Shown here: positions 1 through 8,495 of the stretch, piece by piece
How the letters are laid out: each line of letters opens with the position of its first letter
Numbering within the stretch: the stretch's first letter is position 1
DNA from: Actinoplanes oryzae
Lineage (GTDB): Bacteria; Actinomycetota; Actinomycetes; Mycobacteriales; Micromonosporaceae
NCBI RefSeq assembly: GCF_030757795.1
Contig: NZ_JAUQWH010000010.1
Span: 34,929 to 98,928, forward strand
DNA: 64,000 nucleotides
Direction: 5' to 3'
Position numbers and translations under genes: made by a program
Notes under the pieces: model-generated
Told to the model about the DNA's origin: nothing
The model's database searches: none
Seen by the model: the letters and a program-made list of their open reading frames with translations, nothing else

Positions 1-745
1 GGCCGGCGGCGGCCGAGCGGAGGGCGTCGACGAGGTCGAAGGGCCCCGGCGGCGCGTCACCCGACTCCTCGCTCGTGGCCGACAGCAGCCGGTCGACCAG
101 GCGGGCGAGCTCTCCGGCACGCGCGCCGATCACGCGGGCGGCCTCCCGGCGGCCGTCCTCGCCGAGGGTCTGCCAGTGGTTGGTGAGCGTGTCGGCGTAC
201 CCCTTGATCACGGTGACCGGGGTGCGGAGCTCGTGGCTGGTGACCGCGACGAACAGGTCCCTGTCCTCGTGGCGGCGCTTCCAGTGCTCGACGAGCCCGT
301 CGCGGTCGCTGACCTCGGCGCGGAGCCGGGAGACCGGCTGAGGGCCGTCGGTGTGCACGGGCAGGCCGGCGCGCGCCGCATAGAGCTGGGCGATGGTGGC
401 CGACAGCAGCTCGAGCACCGTGCGCTGCTCGGGCGCGAGGTCGATGCCGCAGACGTGCAGCCGGCCGACGGCCACGCCGTTGAGCTCGCAGGCGACGCCG
501 GACCTGGTGAACTCGGTGCGGCTGACGCGGCGGCCCAGCGTGCGTGAGCACTCGCCCGTGGCGGCGACGATCCGGCCGTGGTCGGCGGCGAACTCCGTGA
601 AGCTCCCGCCCGCGCCGCCCAGCACGGCCGTGGCGAGCTGCACGACCTGGTTGAGCACGGCCAGCCCGGTGTCGCCCGCGTTGATCCGATCGAGGAGCGC
701 GATCTGCCCCCGGGTCAGCGCCGCATAGTCGGGTGGAACCGGCAT
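1..745 (-). CDS. Sensor histidine kinase, partial (C-terminus outside window)
   Basis: Reading leftwards from an ATG at 745, 248 residues are visible before the window edge. Residues about 15-120 look like a GAF-type sensory region. A HisKA dimerisation segment follows, with the H-box VTSHELRTPVTVIKG and the phospho-acceptor His near residue 171. The ATP-binding HATPase domain lies beyond base 1 and is not seen. No transmembrane segment is visible in this part, so it is probably a cytosolic kinase. The partner regulator is not in view. The family call is firm; the signal sensed is unknown. Confidence 0.88.
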   Translation of the reverse strand, partial: MPVPPDYAALTRGQIALLDRINAGDTGLAVLNQVVQLATAVLGGAGGSFTEFAADHGRIVAATGECSRTLGRRVSRTEFTRSGVACELNGVAVGRLHVCGIDLAPEQRTVLELLSATIAQLYAARAGLPVHTDGPQPVSRLRAEVSDRDGLVEHWKRRHEDRDLFVAVTSHELRTPVTVIKGYADTLTNHWQTLGEDGRREAARVIGARAGELARLVDRLLSATSEESGDAPPGPFDLVDALRSAAAG

Positions 746-829
746 GTCTGCGAGTCTGCCTCGCTTCCGGCCTTTTGGGCAGGGCGGCGCGTGTGGATCA
801 TGAACTTTCTCGGCCGGAGGTGGCCGGAG

Positions 830-1627
830 TCACACTCGGGGTGCGCCGCCGAGCCTGTCGATCACGAAACGTGGCCGGTCGCTGATGATCCCGTCCGCCT
901 CCTGGGCGAGCACCAGGTCGAGATCGGGCTCGTCGTTGACGGTCCACACGTACGTCTGGTTGCCCGCTGCCCGGAAGGTCGGGATGAGCGCCGGCCGGGT
1001 GCGCAGCAGGGCGACCCCGGGACCCGCGATCCGGGCGCCGAACGGCAACCGGCCCTTGCGGATGACCGGGGGCAGGATCTCGAGCAGGTAGACCGTGGGG
1101 AGCTGCGGGGCGAGCGCGCGGATCCGGCGCAGGGCGAAGGCGGCGAACGACATCACCGTGACGTGGATCGGATCGCCGGGGCGGGGCTCCGCGAGGTCGT
1201 AGCGACGCAGCAGCTCGACCAGGCGGCGCTCGACCTCCCCGCCGTACCGGGAGGGGTGTTTGGTCTCGATCAGCAGCCGGACCGGCCTCCCCCAGGCCCG
1301 CAGCGCACCCAGCAGGCGGTCGAGGGTGAGCAGGCGCGTGTGCTCGGTGCTCTGCTCCTCGACGGCCGCCGACGAGTGCCAGGAGCCGAAGTCGAGCTCC
1401 TCCAGCTGCGCCAGCGTCTTCGAGCTCACCAGCCCGGTGCCGTTGGAGGTGCGGTTGAGCCGGCGGTCGTGCACGCAGACCAGATGCCCGTCCCGGGTCA
1501 GCCGGACGTCGCACTCCACGCCGTCGGCACCCTCGTCGAGCGCACGAAGGTACGCGGCGAGGGTGTGCTCCGGCAGCGCGTCGGCGCCGCCGCGATGGGC
1601 GAAGACCAGCGGTCGCCGCGCGCTCAC
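830..1627 (-). CDS. Glycerophosphodiester phosphodiesterase family protein
   Basis: 265 residues. The family hydrolyses glycerophosphodiesters to glycerol-3-phosphate and an alcohol. The N-terminal HRGG motif (His11, Arg12), the metal-ligand motif GVECDVRL (Glu38, Asp40) and the catalytic VHD (His53) are all present. No signal peptide is seen, so it is likely cytosolic. The GTG start at 1627 overlaps the TGA stop of the rhodanese gene (GTGA), which implies translational coupling. The open frame continues upstream to 1876, but that stretch is out-of-frame shadow of the rhodanese gene. Confidence 0.92.
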   Translation of the reverse strand: MSARRPLVFAHRGGADALPEHTLAAYLRALDEGADGVECDVRLTRDGHLVCVHDRRLNRTSNGTGLVSSKTLAQLEELDFGSWHSSAAVEEQSTEHTRLLTLDRLLGALRAWGRPVRLLIETKHPSRYGGEVERRLVELLRRYDLAEPRPGDPIHVTVMSFAAFALRRIRALAPQLPTVYLLEILPPVIRKGRLPFGARIAGPGVALLRTRPALIPTFRAAGNQTYVWTVNDEPDLDLVLAQEADGIISDRPRFVIDRLGGAPRV

Positions 1628-1959
1628 AGCACGCGGGCCGGCTGTCCGTTCTCGCTGACGACCTCGCGGCCCTCGGACTCCCAGGCCTTCATGCCGCCGT
1701 CGAGGTTGCGCACGTTGTCCCAGCCGTTGCCCATCAGATAGTTCACGACCTGGCCGGAGCGGCCGCCGGAGCGGCACACCACCACGACCTCGGCGTCCGT
1801 CGGGATCTCGGCGAGCCGGGCCGGGACCTCCATCATCGGCAGGTGGTGAGCCCGCGGAGCGTGCCCGGCGGCCCACTCGTCGGGCTCGCGCACATCGAGC
1901 AGGTAGGCGGCCGGCTCGACCTGGCCGGGAGTCACGCTGGGAATCTGCGGTCCGAACAC
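1624..1959 (-). CDS. Single-domain rhodanese-like protein
   Basis: 111 residues making one rhodanese fold. The active-site loop is VCRSGGRSG with the sulfur-carrying Cys at about residue 62, and LLDVREPDEW marks the conserved N-terminal substructure. It probably handles sulfane sulfur in the cytosol; the acceptor is unknown. GTG start. It lies 15 bases after the LCP gene stop and overlaps the GDPD gene, so LCP-rhodanese-GDPD appear to form one leftward operon. Confidence 0.9.
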   Translation of the reverse strand: MFGPQIPSVTPGQVEPAAYLLDVREPDEWAAGHAPRAHHLPMMEVPARLAEIPTDAEVVVVCRSGGRSGQVVNYLMGNGWDNVRNLDGGMKAWESEGREVVSENGQPARVL

Positions 1960-1974
1960 GGGTAAAGCGTAGAA

Positions 1975-3165
1975 CTACTTCTCGTTCGCCACGACGTCCG
2001 GGTTCGCCACGATGAACTCGGACAGCTTGTCCTGCTTGACCGCCTTGTACATCTCCAGGCTCTTCGGCGTGATCGTCTCCCGGCCGTTCCCGTTGCCGGC
2101 GAAGGTGCCGTTGTTGGTACGCAGCAGCACCATGTCGTTCGCCGCGACGCCCTTGAGCGCGAAGATGAAGTCCGCGACCGGCACGTTGCCGGTGTCGAGC
2201 ACGAACGCCTTGCCGGCGGCCTTGATGAGGTTGTTCACCTTGACCGGATTGGTCAGCGCCCCGCTCTTCGCCGCCTTCTTCGCGATGGCCTTGATGAGCT
2301 GCTGCTGGTGCCGCTGCCGGTCGTAGTCGCCGTTCTTGAGGCCGTAGCGCTGCCGGGCGTAGTCGAGCGCCTGCCAGCCCTCGAAGTCCTGGCAGCCCTT
2401 CTCGTACCAGATCTCCTCGTGCTTGCCCGCGGTCTTACGGGCGTCGGCGAGGTAGAGCGGCTTGCCGTCGACCATTTGGATGTGGTGCGACATGACCCGC
2501 TGGTCGACGCACATGTTCACGCCGTCGAGCGCGTCGATGACGCTCTTGAAGCCGTTGAAGTCGATGATCGCGGCGCCGTCGAACGTCATGCCCGTGTTCT
2601 GCTTGATGGTCTGCGCCATCAGCTGGGCGCCGCCCTCCCAGCCGCCGCCGTTCTGGGCACCCCAGTAGAAGACCTCGGTGGCCTTGGCGACGCCGCCCGC
2701 GTACTTCGCCTTGGCGAACGCCGGCACCTGCATCTCGGTGTCCCGCGGGATGGAGATGAGGAAGGCCTGGTCGTGGCTCGCCGGGATGTGCAGCGCGATG
2801 ATCGTGTCCGAGCGCAGGTCGTCGACCGCCCAGCGCTTGCGCGCGTCGACGCCCATGAGCAGGATGTCGACCGCGCCGTCGATGTCGCCGCCGCCCTCGG
2901 CGTCGCTCTTGGCCACGTCGCCCGAGATCAGGGTCTGCTGGGTGACGGCGTTGGAAGCGCTCGCCACGAAGTACTTCGTGCCCGCGACACCGCCGCCCCC
3001 GGCGACCAGGAGCACCGCGCCGAAGGCGACGCTCAGCTTGGCCCACAGCGGGCTCCTGGTGCGCTTCTTGTGGTCGGCGAGCAGTTCCGCCGCCGAGATC
3101 GAGGGGCGTCGGCGACCGTCCGGATCCGGCGACGTCTGCGGGCGCCGGGGGGCTTGGACGGTCAT
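1975..3165 (-). CDS. LytR-CpsA-Psr (LCP) family cell-wall ligase
   Basis: 396 residues. LCP enzymes transfer undecaprenyl-linked glycopolymers onto peptidoglycan at the outer membrane face. A cytoplasmic N-terminus of about 40 residues is followed by one membrane segment (about 43-62) and an external LCP domain. Conserved motifs include DLRSDTIIALHIP, ISIPRDTEM and ALDYARQRYGLKNGDYDRQR, which supply the arginines that bind the pyrophosphate. I chose the ATG at 3165 because GGGAG lies about 6 bases upstream; a TTG at 3183 is also in frame. A paralogue follows at 3294. Confidence 0.93.
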   Translation of the reverse strand: MTVQAPRRPQTSPDPDGRRRPSISAAELLADHKKRTRSPLWAKLSVAFGAVLLVAGGGGVAGTKYFVASASNAVTQQTLISGDVAKSDAEGGGDIDGAVDILLMGVDARKRWAVDDLRSDTIIALHIPASHDQAFLISIPRDTEMQVPAFAKAKYAGGVAKATEVFYWGAQNGGGWEGGAQLMAQTIKQNTGMTFDGAAIIDFNGFKSVIDALDGVNMCVDQRVMSHHIQMVDGKPLYLADARKTAGKHEEIWYEKGCQDFEGWQALDYARQRYGLKNGDYDRQRHQQQLIKAIAKKAAKSGALTNPVKVNNLIKAAGKAFVLDTGNVPVADFIFALKGVAANDMVLLRTNNGTFAGNGNGRETITPKSLEMYKAVKQDKLSEFIVANPDVVANEK

Positions 3166-3248
3166 GGGCGCTCCCAAGGTCAAGGGTGAACGGCGGAAGA
3201 CACTATAAGTCCTTCGCTGTTTCGTCCCTGTTTACTTTCCGGACAAGA

Positions 3249-3286
3249 AAAAGCGCGGGAGGCGATATCCGCCGTCCCGCGCTTTT
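3249..3286 (-). terminator. Rho-independent terminator after the second LCP gene
   Basis: A 12-base perfect stem (3249-3260 with 3275-3286), AAAAGCGCGGGA against TCCCGCGCTTTT, with an inner GGCG/CGCC extension. On the minus strand it ends in a TTTTTCTTG tract. It sits just past the stop of the LCP gene at 3294 and separates the two LCP genes into different transcripts. Confidence 0.88.
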
Positions 3287-3293
3287 CGTCCGA

Positions 3294-4580
3294 TTACCTG
3301 GGGTTGGCCGACATCCACTCATCCATCTTGTCGGTCGCCAGGGCCTTGAACAAAGCGGCCTGCTTCTCCTTGTCCTGGACCACGACGCTCTGTCCGCCGA
3401 TCGTCTCGCTGCCCTTGTTGGGGCTGGTGATGAAGGTGAGGTTCTCGCCGCGCAGGCTGCGGAACTGCACCGCCATGTCGGTCAGCGAGAAGTCCTTGTC
3501 GGCGGTGATCGCATTGGTCACCGACTTGAGGAAGTCGTTGAGCTTGCCGGGGTTGCTCAGGGTGCCGCCGCTGGCCGCCTTGTCCATCAGCGCCTTCAGG
3601 AACTCCTGCTGGTGCCGGATCCGGTCGAAGTCGCCGCGCGGGAACTGCTTGCGCTGCCGCACCCAGTCCAGCGCGGTCGCGCCGTCCATGTGCATGGTGC
3701 CCTTGGTGAACTTCCGGTACGGCTTGTGGATCGACGTGATGCTCTGGTCGACCTTGAGGTCCACGCCGCCCAGCGCGTCGGTGACCTCCTTGAAGCCGCC
3801 GAAGTCGATGGCGAGCACGTGGTCCAGGTGGACGTCGGTCAGGCACTCGACCGTGCGGACGGCCCGGGGCAGCCCGCCGAAGGCGAACGCCGCATTGATC
3901 TTGTTACGGGTGCCGCTGTCGCAGTCGGCGTCGTTCGCGGCGGGGATCTGCACGTAGAGGTCGCGCGGGATCGACATCAGCTGCGCGCTCTTGTGGTCCT
4001 CGGGGATGTGCATGATCATCAGCGTGTCGGCGCGCCAGGAGTTGGCGTCCTCCTTCGACGCGTCCGGGTCCCGCGAGTCGCTGCCGACGAGCAGGAAGTT
4101 GAGCGCGCCGTCCACCGTCTTGGCCGGCCGGCCGTCGGTGATGTCGGCGAACGCGTCGGTCCGCTTGAGGTCGTCGTTCAGGTTGTTCGCATAGCCGTAG
4201 AGCGAGAAGCCGGTGATCAGCGCGATCACCAGCACCACGGCACCGGCGACCAGGGCGATGCGGCCCCAGCGCGGCTTGCGCTTGCCCGAGTACGGCCGGC
4301 CGCGTCCCGGTCCGCGCGGCGGCTCGATCGGCCCGCCCGGACCCATGCCCGACCCGGACGAGCCACGCGGCGGCCACTCCCGGTCGTCGACCGCCGGACG
4401 GCCGCCGTAAGCACCGGCCGGACGCTGTCCATATGCGGGGCCACCACCCGGACGAGCCGTTCCGGCCCGTCCGGAGGCACCGGGCACCGAAGATCGATCC
4501 ATGGCGCCGGGAATACCCAACGGGCCCGGCACCGAAGCCCGGCCGGCGGGACCACCCCAGGGGGACGAAGTCGCAGACAT
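3294..4580 (-). CDS. LytR-CpsA-Psr (LCP) family cell-wall ligase, second copy
   Basis: 428 residues. A long Pro/Gly/Arg-rich cytoplasmic N-terminus (about 1-105) precedes one membrane segment (about 107-128) and an external LCP domain. Landmarks are LLVGSDSRD, WRADTLMIMHIP, SIPRDLYVQIP, DFGGFKEVTDALGG and LDWVRQRKQFPRGDFDRIRH. The role inferred from the family is attachment of secondary polymers to peptidoglycan. The disordered basic-proline tail is longer than in its neighbour and could be a target for Ser/Thr kinases, which is speculation. Its own terminator follows. ATG start, with only a weak ribosome site. Confidence 0.93.
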   Translation of the reverse strand: MSATSSPWGGPAGRASVPGPLGIPGAMDRSSVPGASGRAGTARPGGGPAYGQRPAGAYGGRPAVDDREWPPRGSSGSGMGPGGPIEPPRGPGRGRPYSGKRKPRWGRIALVAGAVVLVIALITGFSLYGYANNLNDDLKRTDAFADITDGRPAKTVDGALNFLLVGSDSRDPDASKEDANSWRADTLMIMHIPEDHKSAQLMSIPRDLYVQIPAANDADCDSGTRNKINAAFAFGGLPRAVRTVECLTDVHLDHVLAIDFGGFKEVTDALGGVDLKVDQSITSIHKPYRKFTKGTMHMDGATALDWVRQRKQFPRGDFDRIRHQQEFLKALMDKAASGGTLSNPGKLNDFLKSVTNAITADKDFSLTDMAVQFRSLRGENLTFITSPNKGSETIGGQSVVVQDKEKQAALFKALATDKMDEWMSANPR

Positions 4581-4689
4581 GACTTCAGATTAGAGACACC
4601 GAGCCAGGCAAACGGTGCATCGGAGACCCGTGGCACGAAGGGAGGAGACAACTACTCCCCGTGCAACGTTCACTACCGTGACAAAGTAT

Positions 4690-5655
4690 TCACTTTGCGA
4701 AGAAGTCGATCGTCCGGCGCAGGCCCTCCTCGGGGCCGATCCGCGGCTCGTAGCCCAGCAGCGTGCGGGCCAGCGTGAGGTCGGGCCGGCGCTTCTCCGG
4801 GTCGTCCGCCGCGCGCTCGACGAGCTCGATCGGCGAGCTGCTGCCGGAGAGCTTCACGATCAGCTGCGCCAGGTCGAGCATCGACAGCTCGTGCTCGGTG
4901 CCGCAGTTGATCGGGCCGGTCTCGGCCGAGTCGAGCAGCAGCAGGATGCCGCGGACCAGATCGTCGACGTACGTGATCGAGCGGGTCTGCGCCCCGGTGC
5001 CCTGCACCGTCAGCGGCACCCCGCGCAGGGCCTGGCTGATGAAGGTGGGGATGGCGCGGCCGTCGTCCGGGCGCATCCGCGGCCCGTACGTGTTGAAGAT
5101 GCGCACGATGGCCGTGTCGAGCCCGTGGAACCGGTGGTAGCCCATGACCGCCGCCTCCGAGAACCGCTTGGACTCGTCGTAGACCGAGCGGATGCCGACC
5201 GGGTTGACGTTGCCCCAGTAGCTCTCCGGCTGCGGGTGGATCAGCGGATCGCCGTACGCCTCCGAGGTCGACGCCATCAGGAAGCGGGCGGAATCGGCAA
5301 CGGCCCGGTCCAGCAGCGCGAGCGTGCCGACGGAGCCGACCTTCAGGATCTCCAGCGGCAGCTTGGCGAAGTCCGTCGGGCTCGCCGGTGACGCCATGTG
5401 CATGATCGCGTCGAAACGCTCCGTGAGCGCCGGGTCGCTCGGCAACCCGTGCGTCAGGTCCGCCTCGACGAGCGTGAACCGCGGCTCCGACGCCAGGTGC
5501 GCGACGTTGTCGCGGGAGCCGGTGATGAAGTTGTCCACGGCCACGACCTCGCAGCCGCGGGCGAGCAGCGCATCGACGACGTGCGACGGGACGAAGCCGG
5601 CGCCTCCGCTGACCAGAATCCGATGTCCCGCGCCGAACCGCTGCTCGATTGCCAT
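4690..5655 (-). CDS. NAD-dependent epimerase/dehydratase, UDP-glucuronate decarboxylase-like
   Basis: 321 residues, extended short-chain dehydrogenase fold. The NAD-binding loop GGAGFVP starts at residue 17, the catalytic STSEAYG is at about 129-135, and the YxxxK pair is Tyr159/Lys163 (YDESK). The block HPQPESYWGNVNP is characteristic of UDP-glucuronate decarboxylases (UDP-xylose synthases), so that is the best guess for the product. The third glycine of GxxGxxG is replaced by Pro23. The gene starts right after the terminator of the symporter operon, so it has its own promoter. A longer open frame reaching 7086 is antisense-frame shadow. Confidence 0.88.
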   Translation of the reverse strand: MAIEQRFGAGHRILVSGGAGFVPSHVVDALLARGCEVVAVDNFITGSRDNVAHLASEPRFTLVEADLTHGLPSDPALTERFDAIMHMASPASPTDFAKLPLEILKVGSVGTLALLDRAVADSARFLMASTSEAYGDPLIHPQPESYWGNVNPVGIRSVYDESKRFSEAAVMGYHRFHGLDTAIVRIFNTYGPRMRPDDGRAIPTFISQALRGVPLTVQGTGAQTRSITYVDDLVRGILLLLDSAETGPINCGTEHELSMLDLAQLIVKLSGSSSPIELVERAADDPEKRRPDLTLARTLLGYEPRIGPEEGLRRTIDFFAK

Positions 5656-5666
5656 GTGCTCACTGT

Positions 5667-5696
5667 AGCGAGAGGGGCCGGGCGGCCCCTCTCGCT
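5667..5696 (-). terminator. Terminator of the symporter operon
   Basis: A 13-base perfect stem, AGCGAGAGGGGCC at 5667-5679 with its complement at 5684-5696, and a GGGC loop. It lies between the symporter stop and the start of the epimerase gene. No long T-run follows, as is common in actinomycetes. Confidence 0.75.
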
Positions 5697-5702
5697 GGGT
5701 GC

Positions 5703-7370
5703 TCAGTGCGCGCCGTGCCCGGTCAGCGACCGGACCTCCAGCTCCGCGTACTTGCCGGGATCGGTCTCCTTCGACACGAGCGTGCCGATGAAGCCGCAGA
5801 GGAAGCCGATCGGGATCGAGATGATGCCCGGGTTCGACAGCGGGAACCAGTGCCAGTCGTGGTCGGGGAACATCGCCGTCGCCGAACCGGACACGACGGG
5901 CGAGAAGAACACCAGCACGACCGCCGCGATGAGCCCGCCGTAGATCGACCACAGCGCCCCGGAGGTGTTGAACCGCTTCCAGAACAGGCTGTAGATGATC
6001 GCCGGCAGGTTGGCCGAGGCCGCCACCGCGAACGCCAGCGCGACGAGGAAGGCCACGTTCAGGCTCTGCGCGAAGATCGACAGCACGATCGCGACCGCGC
6101 CGATCACGAAGGCGGAGATCCGGGCGACCCGGACCTCGTCGCGCTCGGCGGCCTGACCGCGCTTGATCACGCTGGCGTAGAAGTCGTGCGCCACGCTCGA
6201 CGAGGAGGCCAGCGTGAGGCCGGCGACCACGGCGAGGATCGTGGCGAAGGCGACCGCCGCGATGATCGCCAGCAGCACCGCGCCGCCGGTCTCGCCGCCC
6301 AGGTAGTCGATGCCGAGCTGCTGGGCGAGCTGCGGCGCCGCCGTGTTGCCCGCCTTGTCCTGCGCGGTGATCGCCTGACCGCCGACCAGCGCCGCCGCCC
6401 CGAAGCCCAGGGCCAGCGTGAACAGGTAGAAGGTGCCGATGATGCCGATGGCCCAGAGCACGCTCTTGCGGGCGATCCGGCTCGTCGGAACCGTGTAGAA
6501 GCGGGTCAGGATGTGCGGCAGGCCGGCCGTGCCGAGCACCAGCGCGATGCCCAGCGAGAGCAGGTCCATCTTGCTGTAGAAGGTGGCCGAGGCGCTGTCC
6601 GACTCCACGCCGTAGCGCAGTCCTGGCTCCAGGAACGCGGCGCCCTTGCCGGACTGCTCGGCGGCGTCGCCCAGCAGGCTCGACAGGTTGAACTTGTAGT
6701 GCGCCAGCACCAGCAGCGTCATGACCAGCGCGCCCGACATGAGCAGGAAGGCCTTGACGATCTGGACGTACGTGGTGCCCTTCATGCCGCCCACGACCAC
6801 GTAGACGATCATGAGCGCGCCGACCAGGATGATCGTGGCGACCTTGGCCGTGCCCGCGTCCATGCCCAGGAAGGTCGTGTCCGCCTTGATGCCCAGCAGC
6901 AGCGACACGAGCGCGCCGGCGCCCACCATCTGCGCGATCAGGTAGAAGATCGACACCACGATCGTCGAGACCGAGGCCGCCGTACGCACGGGCCGCTGCC
7001 GCATCCGGAAGGCGAGCACGTCGGCCATCGTGTAGCGGCCCGAGTTGCGCAGGAACTCCGCGACCAGCAGCAGGGCGACCAGCCACGCGACCAGGAAGCC
7101 GATCGAGTAGAGGAAGCCGTCGTAGCCGTAGAGCGCGATGAGGCCGGCGATGCCCAGGAACGAGGCCGCCGACATGTAGTCGCCGCCGATCGCCATGCCG
7201 TTCTGGAAGCCGGAGAACTGCCGGCCGCCCGCGTAGAAGTCGGTGGCCGTCTTCGTCTGCCGGCTCGCCCAGATCGTGATGGCGAGCGTGATCGCGACGA
7301 ACACGAGGAAGAGCGTGATGGTGAGCGTACGGCTGGTGGAGGTGCTCGCCTCCGCGGCTTCGAGCATCAC
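5703..7370 (-). CDS. Sodium:solute symporter, acetate permease (ActP/MctC)-like
   Basis: 555 residues with about 13 membrane segments. The family couples Na+ or H+ influx to uptake of monocarboxylates such as acetate. Typical family blocks are DFYAGGRQFSGFQNGMAIGG, YMSAASFLGIAGLIALYGYD and the sodium-site region of the later helices (TILAVVAGLTLASSSSVAHD). The DUF485 gene just upstream overlaps it by a GTGA junction, the standard arrangement of acetate-permease operons. The GTG at 7370 is preferred for its spacing from GAGG; an ATG follows at 7367. Substrate assignment is by family only. Confidence 0.92.
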   Translation of the reverse strand: MMLEAAEASTSTSRTLTITLFLVFVAITLAITIWASRQTKTATDFYAGGRQFSGFQNGMAIGGDYMSAASFLGIAGLIALYGYDGFLYSIGFLVAWLVALLLVAEFLRNSGRYTMADVLAFRMRQRPVRTAASVSTIVVSIFYLIAQMVGAGALVSLLLGIKADTTFLGMDAGTAKVATIILVGALMIVYVVVGGMKGTTYVQIVKAFLLMSGALVMTLLVLAHYKFNLSSLLGDAAEQSGKGAAFLEPGLRYGVESDSASATFYSKMDLLSLGIALVLGTAGLPHILTRFYTVPTSRIARKSVLWAIGIIGTFYLFTLALGFGAAALVGGQAITAQDKAGNTAAPQLAQQLGIDYLGGETGGAVLLAIIAAVAFATILAVVAGLTLASSSSVAHDFYASVIKRGQAAERDEVRVARISAFVIGAVAIVLSIFAQSLNVAFLVALAFAVAASANLPAIIYSLFWKRFNTSGALWSIYGGLIAAVVLVFFSPVVSGSATAMFPDHDWHWFPLSNPGIISIPIGFLCGFIGTLVSKETDPGKYAELEVRSLTGHGAH

Positions 7371-7702
7371 TTGGTCACCTCGGGGCCGCTCAGCTCGGCG
7401 CCGATCGCGTCCGCGCGCGGGTCCAGCTCACGGGCCGCGTAGCGGGAGTAGTACCACGCGATCAGGAACGTCGACACGAACTGGAGCAGGCCGAACAGCA
7501 GCGCGACGTTGATGTTGCCGGCAATCTTCAACGCCATGAAGCCGCGGGCGTACGCGGACAGCAGGACGTAGAGCGCGTACCAGAGGAAGAACGCGACCGT
7601 CATCGGGAACACGAAAGAACGCAGTTTGCGGCGCAGCTCCCCGAACTCCGGGGAGTTCTGGACTGCTACGTACTTCTCGGTCGGAGTCGCTTCGGTCGTC
7701 AA
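7367..7702 (-). CDS. DUF485 (YjcH-type) membrane protein, symporter partner
   Basis: 111 residues with two membrane helices (about 30-55 and 62-88: FPMTVAFFLWYALYVLLSAY and ALLFGLLQFVSTFLIAWYY). DUF485 proteins accompany acetate-type symporters and are thought to be small accessory subunits. It is the first gene of the operon. The apparent start is TTG at 7702; no in-frame ATG or GTG lies before the conserved region. Confidence 0.9.
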   Translation of the reverse strand: MTTEATPTEKYVAVQNSPEFGELRRKLRSFVFPMTVAFFLWYALYVLLSAYARGFMALKIAGNINVALLFGLLQFVSTFLIAWYYSRYAARELDPRADAIGAELSGPEVTK

Positions 7703-7808
7703 CGTGGCTCACCACCTTCGTGGGGTCATTTGCGGGCACCGTACGTAGCGGCGCTCCTCCCCACGCGTCACCGGTCGGCGGCTGCGCCGAGCGGTGTGCG
7801 GCGTGCGC

Positions 7809-8336
7809 TTACCGGTTCAACGAGCGGTAGCGCCCCCGGAAGTGCAGCAGCGGGCCCTCGAGATCACCGGCGACGGTGACGGTCTCGATCGTGGCCTCGG
7901 CGAGCAGGGCCCATCCGTACGGACGCTCGCCGTCGAGCCGGCACCCCGCCCAGGTGGTCGCGTTCGCCGGCACGGGCCCCCACTCGGTGCCGGTCCAGTC
8001 GCCCGCGGCGAAGAGCCCGCCCGGGGCCGGCATGAGCCCGGCGAACTTGTCCGCGAGCTGTTGGTCGCCGGGCTCGAGCGGAATCACGGCGAAGCGCTTG
8101 GCGACCGAGACGGCGTCCCAGAACTCGCTCTCCTCGTCGACCAGGCCCAGCACCCGCCCGGGGTCGCCGTCCGCGACCAGCATCGACGACACGGTGAGCC
8201 CGGCCGGCCCCGGCGCCGTCCACAGCGTGACCGGTGAGGCGAGTCGCCCCCGCAGCCGCCGGACGGGCGATTTGTCCCCGTCGGGCGTGGCGAACGGGTC
8301 GCTGGAGTGGATGAAGCCGCCGTTCTCAGGAGTCAC
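7809..8336 (-). CDS. Flavin-reductase-like FMN-binding protein
   Basis: 175 residues resembling the flavin reductase-like split-barrel family. VTLWTAPGPAGLTVSSMLVA near the start and the pattern FWDAVSVAKRFAVIPLEPGD match the cofactor-binding core. It has no membrane segment. The GTG start is only about 33 bases from the divergent trp leader peptide, so the promoters are back to back. The partner oxygenase, if any, is not adjacent and the physiological role is unknown. Confidence 0.75.
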   Translation of the reverse strand: MTPENGGFIHSSDPFATPDGDKSPVRRLRGRLASPVTLWTAPGPAGLTVSSMLVADGDPGRVLGLVDEESEFWDAVSVAKRFAVIPLEPGDQQLADKFAGLMPAPGGLFAAGDWTGTEWGPVPANATTWAGCRLDGERPYGWALLAEATIETVTVAGDLEGPLLHFRGRYRSLNR

Positions 8337-8356
8337 GCCATCATTTTGCCGCGGGG

Positions 8357-8362
8357 TAGGAT
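8357..8362 (+). promoter_or_regulatory. Putative -10 element of the trp leader
   Basis: TAGGAT, a good match to the actinobacterial housekeeping -10, ends 6 bases before the ATG of the leader peptide. This would put the transcript start at or next to that ATG and make the leader peptide leaderless. No convincing -35 is seen 17 bases upstream. Inference only. Confidence 0.45.
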
Positions 8363-8368
8363 CGGGGC

Positions 8369-8401
8369 ATGACTTGCGTGCAGAGCTGGCGGCCGTCCTA
8401 G
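8369..8401 (+). CDS. trp attenuator leader peptide
   Basis: A ten-codon reading frame, MTCVQSWRPS then TAG, with one Trp codon (TGG at 8387-8389) three codons before the stop. It lies immediately upstream of mutually exclusive hairpins and the trpS gene. A ribosome stalled at TGG would cover the 5' strand of the first hairpin. This is the arrangement of ribosome-mediated attenuation, which is known for the auxiliary tryptophanyl-tRNA synthetase gene of Streptomyces coelicolor. Confidence 0.8.
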   Translation: MTCVQSWRPS

Positions 8402-8449
8402 AGACGGTTGACCTGCCACGCGCTCAGGGCCGTCCGGACGGACGGCCCT
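8393..8449 (+). promoter_or_regulatory. Trp attenuator: alternative hairpins and terminator
   Basis: Four segments are visible. Segment 1 CCGTC (8393-8397) can pair with segment 2 GACGG (8403-8407). Segment 2 can instead pair with segment 3 CCGTC (8430-8434), reinforced by CCTG (8412-8415) with CAGG (8425-8428), as antiterminator. Segments 3 and 4 form the terminator: GGGCCGTCC (8427-8435) with GGACGGCCC (8440-8448), loop GGAC, plus an A-T closing pair, followed by TTCTTCTTT. Shortage of charged tRNA-Trp should stall the ribosome on segment 1 and favour read-through into trpS. Confidence 0.8.
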
Positions 8450-8495
8450 TCTTCTTTGCCCGGGGTCGCCCGCGGACCCGACAAAGGAGAACAAA

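Noticed and set aside
830..1876. Long fused GDPD reading frame
   Set aside because: The N-terminal extension is an out-of-frame reading of the rhodanese gene; the GTGA junction gives the true start.
4690..7086. 798-residue frame joining the symporter region to the epimerase
   Set aside because: The first half is an alternate frame of the real symporter; no gene fusion exists, and a terminator lies between the two.
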